A stretch of DNA of 64,000 nucleotides from Brasenia schreberi. Taxonomy: Eukaryota; Streptophyta; Magnoliopsida; Nymphaeales; Cabombaceae. The stretch lies in NCBI GenBank assembly GCA_036023115.1, contig JAYKKT010000061.1, positions 15,998,501-16,062,500 of the forward strand, written 5' to 3'. The notes below the pieces were generated by a model that did not search any database, was not told the DNA's origin, and saw nothing but the letters and a program-made list of their open reading frames with translations. Below are positions 26,082 to 34,924 of the stretch, piece after piece (positions within the stretch are counted from its first letter, which is position 1; every line of letters starts with the position of its first letter). A program made the translations under genes and the position numbers.

Positions 26082-26160
26082 GTTGCCGTTGTCGGGTGCC
26101 ATTGGTGATGCTGGAGGTCAGCCACCTCAAGCAACGTCACAATTGATATCAAAGCAAGAT
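26082..26160 (+). repeat. Direct repeat with PBS-like end, copy 1
   Basis: A ~75-bp segment containing 'cattggtgatgctggaggtc' ends in cacaat followed by TGATATCAAAGC (26144-26155), two mismatches from the tRNA-iMet primer site. It recurs at 26521-26594. It looks like the end of a plus-strand LTR with the start of its internal region. Confidence 0.5.
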
Positions 26161-26520
26161 TCGCAAAATCACTGGAGATTGATTGGGTCAGATCTGAAAG
26201 AGATCCATCGGTCCGTGAAGTGGATCAGTTGAAAACAAATATAAATCTACTTATATATGGGAGTGTTCTTAGACCGAGACACAGGATCAAGAGTCCATCT
26301 TCGTTTCCTCCACCAAATCGACTCTTGATCGTGTATCTTGGCCTCATAACACTATAAGTATGATCATGATCTATTGAAACATACACGCAAAATCGGACCA
26401 AAACTTGTCAAAAACACAAATCAGACATTTTTTGGTAGATCCACTTCACTGGCAGACAGATCTCCTTCAGATGTGGTCCCATCAATCTCCAACGATTCCA
26501 TGAGATTTCTAAGAGTGAAG

Positions 26521-26594
26521 TTACTGTTTGTCCCATTGGTGATGGTGGAGGTCAGCCACCTCAAGTGGCGTCACAATTAGTATTAGAGCAAGAT
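26521..26594 (+). repeat. Direct repeat with PBS-like end, copy 2
   Basis: Same segment as 26082-26160, here ending in cacaat and TAGTATTAGAGC (26578-26589), again two mismatches from TGGTATCAGAGC. The 360 bp between the copies has no reading frame. Two LTR-type ends so close together suggest a rearranged or partly deleted element. Confidence 0.5.
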
Positions 26595-26599
26595 TATAT

Positions 26600-26847
26600 G
26601 ACTTCATGATCATCAAATCACAGCCAAGGATCAATGGATACTCATCAATATCAACCATTAATAAGTCCACCAAAACCGACCAAGGTCTGACTCGAAGCTT
26701 ACAACTTGCAACCCCTTGGATGGAGATCGATGCGGTGTTGACAAGTTTTAGTCTCCTCATCATTGGCATCACCTTGAATCCCACCACCTTGGCTATACAA
26801 GACGAGACCAAGGAATGACTCGCCCTTCTATCAACCAAGGCTCTCAC
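26600..26847 (-). pseudogene. Ty3/gypsy aspartic protease remnant
   Basis: The minus strand reads a retropepsin-like domain: ALVDRRASHSLVS at the active-site position, a central IQGVASCKLRV strand, then VDIDEYPLILGCDLM, equivalent to the conserved C-terminal ILG-Asp segment. The active triad normally reads D-S/T-G; here it is D-R-R, so the enzyme is dead. The domain abuts the left target duplication of the copia element, and its gag continues beyond the other side at 33118. In the uninterrupted element it would follow gag directly, separated from it by one frameshift. Confidence 0.75.
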
Positions 26848-26852
26848 CATCT
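26848..26852. other. Target-site duplication (left), catct
   Basis: Five bases immediately before the left LTR; identical to 33113-33117 right after the other LTR. Five-bp duplications are what Ty1/copia integrases make. Confidence 0.9.
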
Positions 26853-27291
26853 TGATGGGATTCAATCGACTCTCCTGCTGGTTCTGGTTTGTAGTCGACC
26901 CTTCGGTGTCCTCTCTTCTTCGTGCTCAGGTATGCAGCAACAACGGATCTTCAAAGAGGTATGTATGTTGGGTATTTTTCAGGTTTCTTCTCAGTAGGTT
27001 TTGCCTGTGAGGAATGCTCAGTTTCTCTGTTGTATTTGTTCTTGTACGCTACTCTCTATTTATAGAGCAACGCCTACTCTACTTTTCTCCTAGATTTTCT
27101 ACTGGGCTTTCCTTTCTTAGAGCCCTTTATCCGGACAGTTATGAATAAGCTCTAAAAATTGTCCGACGGTTTCGGCCTTTCATAGCCGTTACAACCATCC
27201 TTCCTCTCATCCCTTTCACAGATAACGGTTGGATGGTCAGTCCAGCCATTTCTGTGTTGGGATTGCCGAGAATAGCTATATATTCCTTATA
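26853..27291 (-). repeat. 3' LTR of the copia element
   Basis: On the plus strand it starts TGATGGGATT and ends CCTTATA; the partner ends CCTTACA, so the terminal CA has mutated to TA. It aligns with 32714-33112 through blocks such as 'gtagtcgaccctt(c/t)ggtgtcctct' (26892/32752) and 'gatggtcagtcca' near the far end. About 40 bp around 27140-27180 are absent from the partner. Confidence 0.93.
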
Positions 27292-27301
27292 TCTCCCACT
27301 T
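27292..27301 (-). other. Polypurine tract
   Basis: Read on the minus strand: AAGTGGGAGA, directly adjoining the 3' LTR. It primes plus-strand DNA synthesis in LTR retrotransposons, and the sequence is typical of plant Ty1/copia elements. Confidence 0.85.
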
Positions 27302-27429
27302 GGCCATTTGATCCAAGTGAATTGACATATTGGTTTTCCTCCCACTTTTGCGGGGTTTTCCTAGTAATATCATTTTATGATTGTTGTTGCAATCACCACC
27401 CGTTGTATGTATTTTTACCTACACAACAA

Positions 27430-28990
27430 TTAAACATATCTTAAACCCATGTTCAAAACATGTTTTGAGAAAAGATCCTTTGTCATGCCTTTAGCCAAGG
27501 GGTCTACCAACATATCATGAGTTGGCATGTATGAGATGAATATTTCCTTTCTCATGACTATATCATGAATATAGTGGTATTTAACCAATATATGCTTGCT
27601 CTTAAAGCTGTCAGCTCCACTCTTGATAAGGGTAATTGCTACATTGATGTCACAATAAATGACAACTCGCTCGTCGGCTATCTCCAGCTTCAAATCTCGT
27701 ATGAAGTGGCTTATCTAGATGACACTAGTTGCAACCATACAACAAGTCACATACTTAGCTTCCTATATATGCAATACTACACAACCTTATTTCTTACATA
27801 ACCAAGAAATAGCACCACCTCCCAATAAAAATATTTGTCCCGAGGTTGATTTGTTGTCATCTTTGCTCTCAACAAAGTCAACATCTGAATATCCTACTAC
27901 TTTCACTTCATCTGCTTGAAAACACAATTTCAAGTCTTTTGTTACTTTCAAATATCTTAAAAAATCCTTTTTACAGCTATCTAATACTGCCATCTAGGAT
28001 TACTTTGATATCTACTCAAAAGACCAACAAGAAAGCTGATATCAGGTCTTGTACACAACATAGCATACATCAAGTTACCTACAACTTGTGCATTAGGAAC
28101 ATTAGGTTTATGTCTCCTTCATCGGGACAATCAATCTTACTTAATTTGACCCCTTTTACAATGAGTATAATAGCAAACTTGCATTCACCCATTTTGAACT
28201 TTTTGAGAATATAGTCAATATATCTCTCCTAACTTATGCATAAGAGTTTAGATTCTCTATCTCGAGAGATCTTTATACCCAGGATATGAGATGCTTCCCC
28301 CATATCCTTTATTTCTACATGACTTGGTTTTGACAATCATCTCATTGTCATTCTCTGTCAACAATATGTCATCTATATATAACGATAAGATGACAAAGTG
28401 ACTCCCACTATTCCAGACATATACAAAGTGATCAAGCTCATTAGCCACAAACCCAAGTTCAATAATAGCATTTTGAAAAATTAAATACTATTAAAGAGGT
28501 TATTATTTCAGGTTATATAGGGATTTTCTCAACCTATATACTTTATCTTCTTGGCCTTCAACAATATATCCTTCGAGTTGTTGCATGTATATGATTTTAT
28601 CTAAATCTTCATTTAGAAAAGCTGTATTTACATCTAACTTATGTAAGTCCAAATCATAATATACAAATATTGTCAGAATTATCTTAATGGATGCAAATTT
28701 CAAAAAGGATAATATGTCTCAATATAATTTATTCCCTCCTTTTGAGAAAAACCTTTTGCAACCAACCTCGCTTTAAACTTATTGATTAAACCATCGACCT
28801 TATATTTCTTTTTTAGAACCCATTTACAGCCTATGGATTTCCTTTCTTTTGACTTTCCCCAGTTTGTTGCTTTCGATGAATTCATAGCTTGTTGATAAGT
28901 CAAGTTATCAGTCAACTCATCTAAATTTACCGAATTACACACTTCTTTTAAAAGATAAGTATGATAATTTTTTAAGTAGGACAGTGTCAC
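27430..28990 (-). pseudogene. Copia reverse transcriptase and RNase H remnant
   Basis: Reading leftwards on the minus strand, 28990-28700 gives the RVT_2 start (CKWVLKKKYKVDG, then FKARLVAKGFSQKEGI). 28703-28503 continues with KLDVNTAFLNEDLD and the KVYRLRKSLYNLK segment. 28448-28257 carries the catalytic YIDDILL motif. 27993-27787 starts the RNase H part (VVGYSDVDFVESKDD and STSGQIFLLGGGAISW). 27693-27430 ends it with SKHILVKYHYIHD and DPLAKGM, finishing at a stop. The order and motifs are those of plant Ty1/copia pol. Several frameshifts and lost segments separate the pieces; the stretch 28000-28250 is especially damaged. Confidence 0.92.
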
Positions 28991-29316
28991 CCTTGACCTT
29001 TTATGTCTACTTAAAGTTTCAATTATTTCAAGAAGGTCTTCTAGGAGTTCAAATGATGATTGATATAGATCTACTAGATCATCATCATACTCATCATTAT
29101 TCTCTACGATATCATTCTTAGTATCTTATAAGAATTCAACATCTCTACTTTCTATCAATTTGTGGTCCTTATGATAAAACCAATATCCTTTTGAACCTTT
29201 AGGATATCCAATGAATATACATCTCAATGATCTATTGTCTGACTTATCTCTAGACTGATCAAGGATCTTTACATATGTAATAGATCTTCACCTCCTGAGA
29301 TGACCTAGGTTGAGTT

Positions 29317-30050
29317 TTATCCAAACACCATCTCATATAATGTAGTGAATACAACCTTACATGATACTCTATTGAGTATGTATACTGTTGTACTTACTGC
29401 TTCTCCCCAAAATATCCTTGGTAGAGAGGCATCAATTAACATTGAGCTTGTTATATTCACTAAGATCCTATTATATCTTTCAGCTACACCATTCCGTTGA
29501 GGTGTTTTTGGCATTGTATTTTGCTTTGCAATACCAAAGTCTTTACAAAATTTCAGAAATTTTACATAGGTATATTCACCACCTCTATCTGATCTTAAGA
29601 ATTTGATTGAATGCCCTAGTTGATTTTCATCTTCTTGCTTATATTCTTTAAAAGCTGTAAGTGCCTCAAATTTATGTGTTAGGAGATATAAATATGTATA
29701 TCCTAAGTAATCATCGATAAAGGTTATAAAATAAACATTTCCATGATGTGACCTTACTTTGAAGGATCCACATAAGTTCGTGTGAATGACCTCCAATAGT
29801 GTTATTACCCTTGTTATCTCTGGAAAAAACTTTACTTATCATTTTTCTCTATATACAAGTTTTACACTTATTGAAATTTTTTTTCTTAAATCTCGGCAGT
29901 AAGTCAAAGTTGGATAATTTTCTCAACTTTTTTAGACTTATATGCCCAAGGCGTTTATACAATACATTCACATCAATATTAAAGGCACAACTAATATAAG
30001 TAGAAGGATTTTAATTCTCTTTAACTTTCAGTTTGAACAGTCTATGTTCT
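29317..30050 (-). pseudogene. Copia integrase with GAG-pre-integrase remnant
   Basis: At 30050-29800 the frame-broken pre-integrase zinc region reads RLGHISLKKLRKLS, then CKTCI. From 29796 the rve core follows: IHTNLCGSF at the first catalytic position, FLRSDRGGEY at the second, and QRNGVAERYNR at the third. The first catalytic Asp of D-D-E is replaced by Asn (HTN instead of HTD); the second Asp and the Glu remain. The core is otherwise open for 159 codons, the best-preserved part of the element. It would have joined the element's DNA to the host chromosome. Confidence 0.92.
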
Positions 30051-30061
30051 ACATCAAATTC

Positions 30062-30412
30062 TTAAGAAAAAAATACTCTTCCATGTTTTCCCATAATCAC
30101 CTTGCTAGGAATAAACCTGACTTCAAAACCTTTCTTTACTAAGGCAGGGACTGAAACCAGATTGTGCCTTATAGATGCCATAATTAATATATTAGTCAAT
30201 ACAATTGGTATGCCTTTTACACATATTCTAAAGGACCTAGTACTCAGAATATCTGAGAAAGTATTATTTCTCATGTACACTCGATGTTCTCCTAGTTTGT
30301 ACTCCTTTAGATCCATTGCCCCTTTTTTGGTTTTCGAGATATGTCTAGTTGCCCTAGAGTCAATCCACCAACTAGTCACCGAGCGGTCCATGTAGAGATA
30401 TTTCAATATCAT
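30062..30412 (-). pseudogene. Copia aspartic protease remnant
   Basis: A 116-codon frame containing WWIDSRATRHIS, the copia retropepsin active site, in which the D-S-G triad has become D-S-R. The downstream ILIMASIRHNLVSVPALV matches the conserved C-terminal part of the domain. The triad change should abolish Gag-Pol processing. Confidence 0.9.
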
Positions 30413-30445
30413 GCAGATTATGTCCTGCTTCTCTGATTGTCCGCG

Positions 30446-31380
30446 TTATGGGTTATTTCCTCCACTCTTCTTGTTGTGGCAATCCCTCTTATAGTGTCCC
30501 ATCTTTCTATAGCTGAAACACTTGACTCGAGAAGTGGTTTCCTGCATTTTCTTAAAAGATTGACTGCCCTTTTTGTTATTTTTGTCAAACATTTTGTTTG
30601 ATTTATTTTTCCTTTCGTTAGGTTTAGAGCTAGACCCTATCTCATCTTGTACTACTAACAATTTTTCTTTTTTCTTTTTACTCATATGTTCTTGCTCAAT
30701 TGCTAGTTTAAGAGGCAATTCAAAAAGGTTGATTTTTAGCCCTAGTTTGAGGGCAATGATGACCATATTCCATGACGGGAGAAGATTGTACAATATTGTG
30801 AATATCTGCATTGGTTTTGGAATGATTGATTTTGCCACGGTTAGGTTTCTTGCCATTACCAACATATGATTTACATGCTCTACTACATTATCCCCTTCTT
30901 TTAATGAAGGAATTACATTTTTGTGGTAGCAACTAGACATGCAGCTTGCCAATTGTATCGTATTTGGCTGTTATAGAATCAAACAACTCTTTCATGGTCT
31001 CAAATTCCTCGAAGACCTTGCTCAAGTCATCCTCCATGTACGTCAACATGATGGTTCTTGTTATTATGTTTTATACATTTTTATTTGTTTCTCTGTTGCG
31101 TCTGGTGGTTGCGAACACACAATTTTCTTTAGAACATACTTTATACCTTTAAGTCATCCTCCATGTATGTCAACATGATGGTTCTTGCTATTATGTTATC
31201 TTTAAGAAATGTTTTATTTATTTCTATTTGTTTCTCTCTTGCGTCTACTAGTTGCGAACGCACAATTTCCTTTAGGACATACTTTACACCTTTAAGTATT
31301 ATAGCGAATGGTATCCTTCTCTTACATGTTTGGAAGTTTAGACCGTTTAATTTTTTTTATCTTTGTCAGTTTCGACACAC
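30446..31380 (-). pseudogene. Copia gag remnant with zinc knuckle
   Basis: The C-terminal half (30952-30446) is open: an alpha-helical UBN2-type capsid segment, a KKKKEK-rich linker, and CFSYRKMGHYKRDC, a CCHC zinc knuckle whose second Cys is Tyr. The N-terminal half (31380-30953) is broken by frameshifts but legible: FQTCKRRIPFAI where most copia gags have Trp instead of Cys, KYVLKEIV, and FETMKELFDSITAKYDT. A 127-bp tandem duplication interrupts it. Gag would have formed the virus-like particle around the RNA. Confidence 0.88.
31024..31293 (-). repeat. 127-bp tandem duplication within copia gag
   Basis: The unit starting 'aagtcatcctccatgta' at 31024 starts again at 31151, with matching text up to 'ctttacaccttt' near 31293. 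The copies differ at scattered positions and by about 16 extra bases in copy 2. The duplicated part encodes the KYVLK region of gag, so it alone would disrupt the protein. Confidence 0.88.
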
Positions 31381-32699
31381 ATATTCTAGAGTTTATTTTT
31401 ACGTATTTGGCAATTATAACAATTAGACGGTCTAAAAACAAAACACTTATGAAGCAACAAAACACAAATAGCATAAATCTAATTAGCACAACGCAGAATA
31501 TCACAAAAATGAGCTCATAATAACACATTTTTAATATAAAAACAAACTAGGATAAATCTATAATTTTTTTCCAAAAATTTCTGCCTTTGTTAATTTTCCA
31601 AAATACTAGGGGGGAAAATAGTAATTTTTATCCATTTGTCTGGTTTTATAATTTTTCAGAAAGACCAAGGAAAAATACTAAAATAGTTTTTTGGTATTTT
31701 TGAAAATTCATTACTGATCGGGGGTAAATTCATAATTTTGCCCCTCAGTCCGAATTTATAATTTCCTCAAAAAGATAGGAACAAATCTGTCTTTTGACAA
31801 AGTGATAGTATTGTAATAAATTTAACCGAGAAGGGACGAAAAGTAAATCAATATCTTGGTTTTTCATAATTTTCATAAACTGCTAGAGGACAAAACTAAC
31901 TTTTCACCCGAATAAGGGCAAAACAGTGTTTTTACATGGAAATGTCTAGATATTTTAGTAATTTTATCTTATGGTAGTTTGTAATTTTCAAAAACCGACC
32001 AGGACAGAACGGACATTTCAGTCCGCTGCTAGAAGCGATTTTGTGGAAATCATCAACGGTTTTCCAAAACCGGAGATTGTTTCAAAAGACCACTAGTTTT
32101 CGCCTACGGTTTTCAAAAATCAAGTAGTTTTCTGACTTATTAAAAATGCGGAGGAAAGAGAGAGAGGGGCAGAGGCTGCCTACTCCGCCTCCTAACCTAT
32201 GGCCATCCGCAACCTTCTACCGATGGTTTTGTTGCAGTCGTCCTCTAGACTCCTAACTGACGGTTTTTTCGACAATCTCTTCTGCCCCTTGGCCTTCGGT
32301 TACTCACAACCTCCTGTCGTTGGTTCTATTTTGGCCTCCTAACTGAGGGTTTTGCTGGCAGTCTTTCTGCCTTTGCGATCGACCTCTGTTTATTGGTCGA
32401 GGTTCTACTTTGGCTTTTCTCTAACCTCCTGGTCGAGGGTTTTATCAGCAGTCTTCTTGCCTTTGTGGTTGACTTCTACCTTGTCTTGACTCAAGTAGGG
32501 TTTGTCGTCTATCTGTCTCGACTTAGGCAAGGTTTGCCCTCTACGCTGTCTCGACTCAAGTAGGGTTTTCCCTCTTATCTTGTCTTCGACTTAGGCAGAA
32601 TGCTCTACCACTTCTGAAAGTTATAGGAAGTTCTCTTTTCTTCTTCTTTTTCTTCTTTTTTATTTACTAACGTGTACCTATTTATAGTATCAAATCCAA
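31381..32699 (-). other. Untranslated leader of the copia element
   Basis: About 1.3 kb lies between the primer site and gag without coding sense. Its LTR-proximal half (32160-32640) is GC-richer and repetitive: a ~33-bp unit at 32484-32598 and larger imperfect units around 'gagggttttgctggcagtc' (32344 onward) and 'gagggttttatcagcagtc' (32434 onward). Such leaders normally carry dimerisation and packaging signals; nothing specific can be shown here. Confidence 0.7.
32484..32598 (-). repeat. ~33-bp minisatellite in the copia leader
   Basis: Three and a half units start at 32484, 32516, 32549 and 32583. Each begins tct(t/c)gact(c/t)a or a variant and contains an 'agggttt'-like core. Confidence 0.75.
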
Positions 32700-32711
32700 G
32701 CTCTGATACCA
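32700..32711 (-). other. Primer-binding site (tRNA-iMet)
   Basis: On the minus strand it reads TGGTATCAGAGC exactly, the canonical complement of the initiator tRNA-Met 3' end, two bases inside the 5' LTR. It primes minus-strand DNA synthesis and fixes the element's orientation. Confidence 0.95.
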
Positions 32712-32713
32712 AA

Positions 32714-33112
32714 TGATGGGATTTCAGTCGACTCTCCTACGAGTTTTGGCTTGTAGTCGACCCTTTGGTGTCCTCTATTTTTCATGCTCAAGTACGCAAT
32801 AGCAGCGGATTTTCGAAGAGGCATGTGTGTCGGGTATTTTATAAGTTTCCTCTCAATAGGTTTTGCTTGGGAGGAATTCTCAATTTCTCTATGTATTTCA
32901 CTGTGTTTGTTCTCGTGCACTGCTCTCTATGTATAGAATAGTGCCTGCTCTACTTTTCTCTCACATTTTTTACTGAGCTTTCCTTTCCTCGAGCCCCTTA
33001 TCCAGATGGTTTTGGCCTTTGTTAGTCGTTATCTTTCCGTAGATAACAGTTAGATGGTCAGTCCAACCGTTTTTGTGCTTGGGTTGTCGAGAATGTTCAT
33101 ATATTCCTTACA
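32714..33112 (-). repeat. 5' LTR of the copia element
   Basis: 399 bp, with plus-strand ends TGATGGG...CCTTACA, i.e. intact TG/CA termini. It aligns with 26853-27291. A pair of TATA-like strings (tttatag / gtatag) near 32930 is shared with the partner copy. Confidence 0.93.
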
Positions 33113-33117
33113 CATCT
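33113..33117. other. Target-site duplication (right), catct
   Basis: Five bases directly after the LTR end, identical to 26848-26852. Confidence 0.9.
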
Positions 33118-33640
33118 AGTGTCCAATCTATACCTCGATGAAGCTCAATGCTTGGCATGGATTCTCCAACCATAGTGTTAAGGAGCTTGAATTGGACCAC
33201 CAAAATTTGGCCATTATTTTGTGCATCGAAACCTCCTTCATCTGCTTGAGCTAGCTCCTCAACCTTTATAGTTGCGAGCTTCTTTTTTTCGAGCAGTGTT
33301 TAGTTCAATGATATCCATTGCATATGTAGCTTGTACCCGGTCCTATAGTGTCCATATGCATGTTGAACCGCTTCATGTATTGTGAAGGTACTAGTGTGTT
33401 GGAGGTGAAGCAATGGTTCTGTTGCTCGATGGTTGCAATTCGTTTGCATGAACTAAGAATACATCTCATCCATGAACTCATCCCAAGTTGACATAGTGGC
33501 CTGCCCCGAATCATGGGCAGTTTTGATGGTGGTCCTCCACCAAAGTTTGGCGTCGCCACTCAAGAATAGTGTAGTCATGGTCACTCTATCCAAATCCTAT
33601 AGGAAATTCTCTAAAGCCTTGCGATCTCTACCATCTTCAA
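33118..33640 (-). pseudogene. Ty3/gypsy gag remnant
   Basis: The minus strand shows the Retrotrans_gag core: FLSGDAKLWWRTTIKTA, then TWDEFMDEM, and after a frame change FTIHEAVQHAYG. These correspond to the WW motif and capsid helices of plant gypsy gags. A lysine-rich and then acidic linker follows down to the copia junction. The protease of the same element lies beyond the copia insertion at 26847-26600. The N-terminal part of gag is not visible beyond 33640, where the dispersed repeat begins. The relic in 17.5-18.4 kb is a related but not identical gag. Confidence 0.8.
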
Positions 33641-33679
33641 ATCACTTCAGCTCGAGTACTTCGAGTTATGATTAGTGCA

Positions 33680-34430
33680 CTCCCATTGGTTTTTAATGTT
33701 TTCTTTAAAACCATTTCTTTTATATTTGAAAACATCGAGTTTAATGAAATTTTCAAATATTTTTGAAGCACTACCGAGTCTCACCCCAGTGCTTGTTTGC
33801 ATGGGTGACTTGCTTTTACTCCATGAGTTAGTCTTTACTATTTCAATAACTTTAACCTTTTTTATGGGTATAGGGTGTAAGACCACTTTAACCTTTTTGA
33901 TAGGTGTACGGTCTCGAACCTCTTTAACCCTTCGATGTAGAGTCTCATACCACTTTAATCCTTTGGATGAGTGTAGGGTTCCGGAGTAGGACTATCCTTG
34001 ATCGGGAGAGTTTTTGAGGTTTTTGTTTGGTTTTGAATTTTGAATGTTTTGCAATTTTATAAATTTGATATTTTTTAAACATTTTATGGGTTTTGTTCCC
34101 AATGTCTCATTTTCATTTGTTTCTTTAAAAAACTTGTTTGAAACCATCCTTTTTTTGAAGGAAATCATTTGAGTTTATACAATTTCGCCAATTTGGACTT
34201 TAGGGCAAAGTAATATTTTTTTTAAATTTTATCAAAATTGGATTTTTTTTAGAGGAGTGTAATGTACCTTTATTTTGAGGTTTCTACAAAATTTTGACAT
34301 AAAAATGAGTTCGTTAAGTTATCTTTATTTGAAAACCCTTAAAAGACTAAAAACCGCAATTTTTCTTTAAAATGCATAATTTCTAAAAGATCAAATCTTT
34401 TGAGAAAATTTTTAATTGTTTACAATAATC
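33680..34430 (+). repeat. Dispersed repeat, copy B (~740 bp)
   Basis: Same family and orientation as 2125-2870, including the ~37-bp minisatellite (here 33845-33980). It directly follows the gypsy gag remnant, suggesting that it is leader or LTR-proximal sequence of that or another retroelement, or a later insertion that removed the gag start. Non-coding. Confidence 0.75.
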
Positions 34431-34924
34431 ACTAAGGTGAAGTAATGGACTACTAACAAAATAAAGATATATCATCTAAAATTAGGTAGAAGATTTATAA
34501 GCAACTACTCTATTAGTGAGGGTCACCTCCTTTTATAACTAAGTATCGGCTGATTGTAGATTCTTGAAATATCATCAATCATCATACATCAAATTGTCTA
34601 TTTCTTTCCTTAACTTTTGTTTGTTTTCTTTCTTAGTTGTAATCCGTAATTTTAGTTGTAGCTTGTTTTTCATAGTTATTGACATCTCTTTGTTCTTTAT
34701 ATTTTTTCCCACTTGAGTTTGTTTTGCCTATATTCAATGGCATAATTGAACCCACCATTCTCAACCATACGAAATCTGCCTTGAATTCCAAAATTTGTGA
34801 AACTTCATTTAATAGATTTTTCCAATTCTTAGATGTGTAGAAAGCTTGTCTCTAAGAGTTGGAGAATTCGAGAAGCTACCTAGAGATGTGAAGAAGGACC
34901 TACAACTAACTCACTCTAAGCTAT
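34431..34924. other. Unassigned spacer
   Basis: AT-rich, no frame. If the long direct repeats are LTRs of the minus-strand gypsy element, this would be its leader. The expected primer site next to 34925 was not recognised. Confidence 0.35.

Larger units (their letters stand above)
26853..33112 (-). mobile_element. Ty1/copia LTR retrotransposon (degenerate)
   Basis: A full-length element of about 6.26 kb on the minus strand. In its own direction it has: 5' LTR (33112-32714), primer site (32711-32700), leader, gag, protease, GAG-pre-integrase, integrase, reverse transcriptase, RNase H, polypurine tract (27301-27292), 3' LTR (27291-26853). The order integrase before reverse transcriptase identifies Ty1/copia rather than Ty3/gypsy. 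A perfect catct target duplication flanks it. The coding region is spread over many frames with stops and key-residue losses, so it cannot be autonomous. The LTRs differ by numerous substitutions and a ~40-bp indel, so the insertion is old. It interrupts a Ty3/gypsy gag-protease region. Confidence 0.95.
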
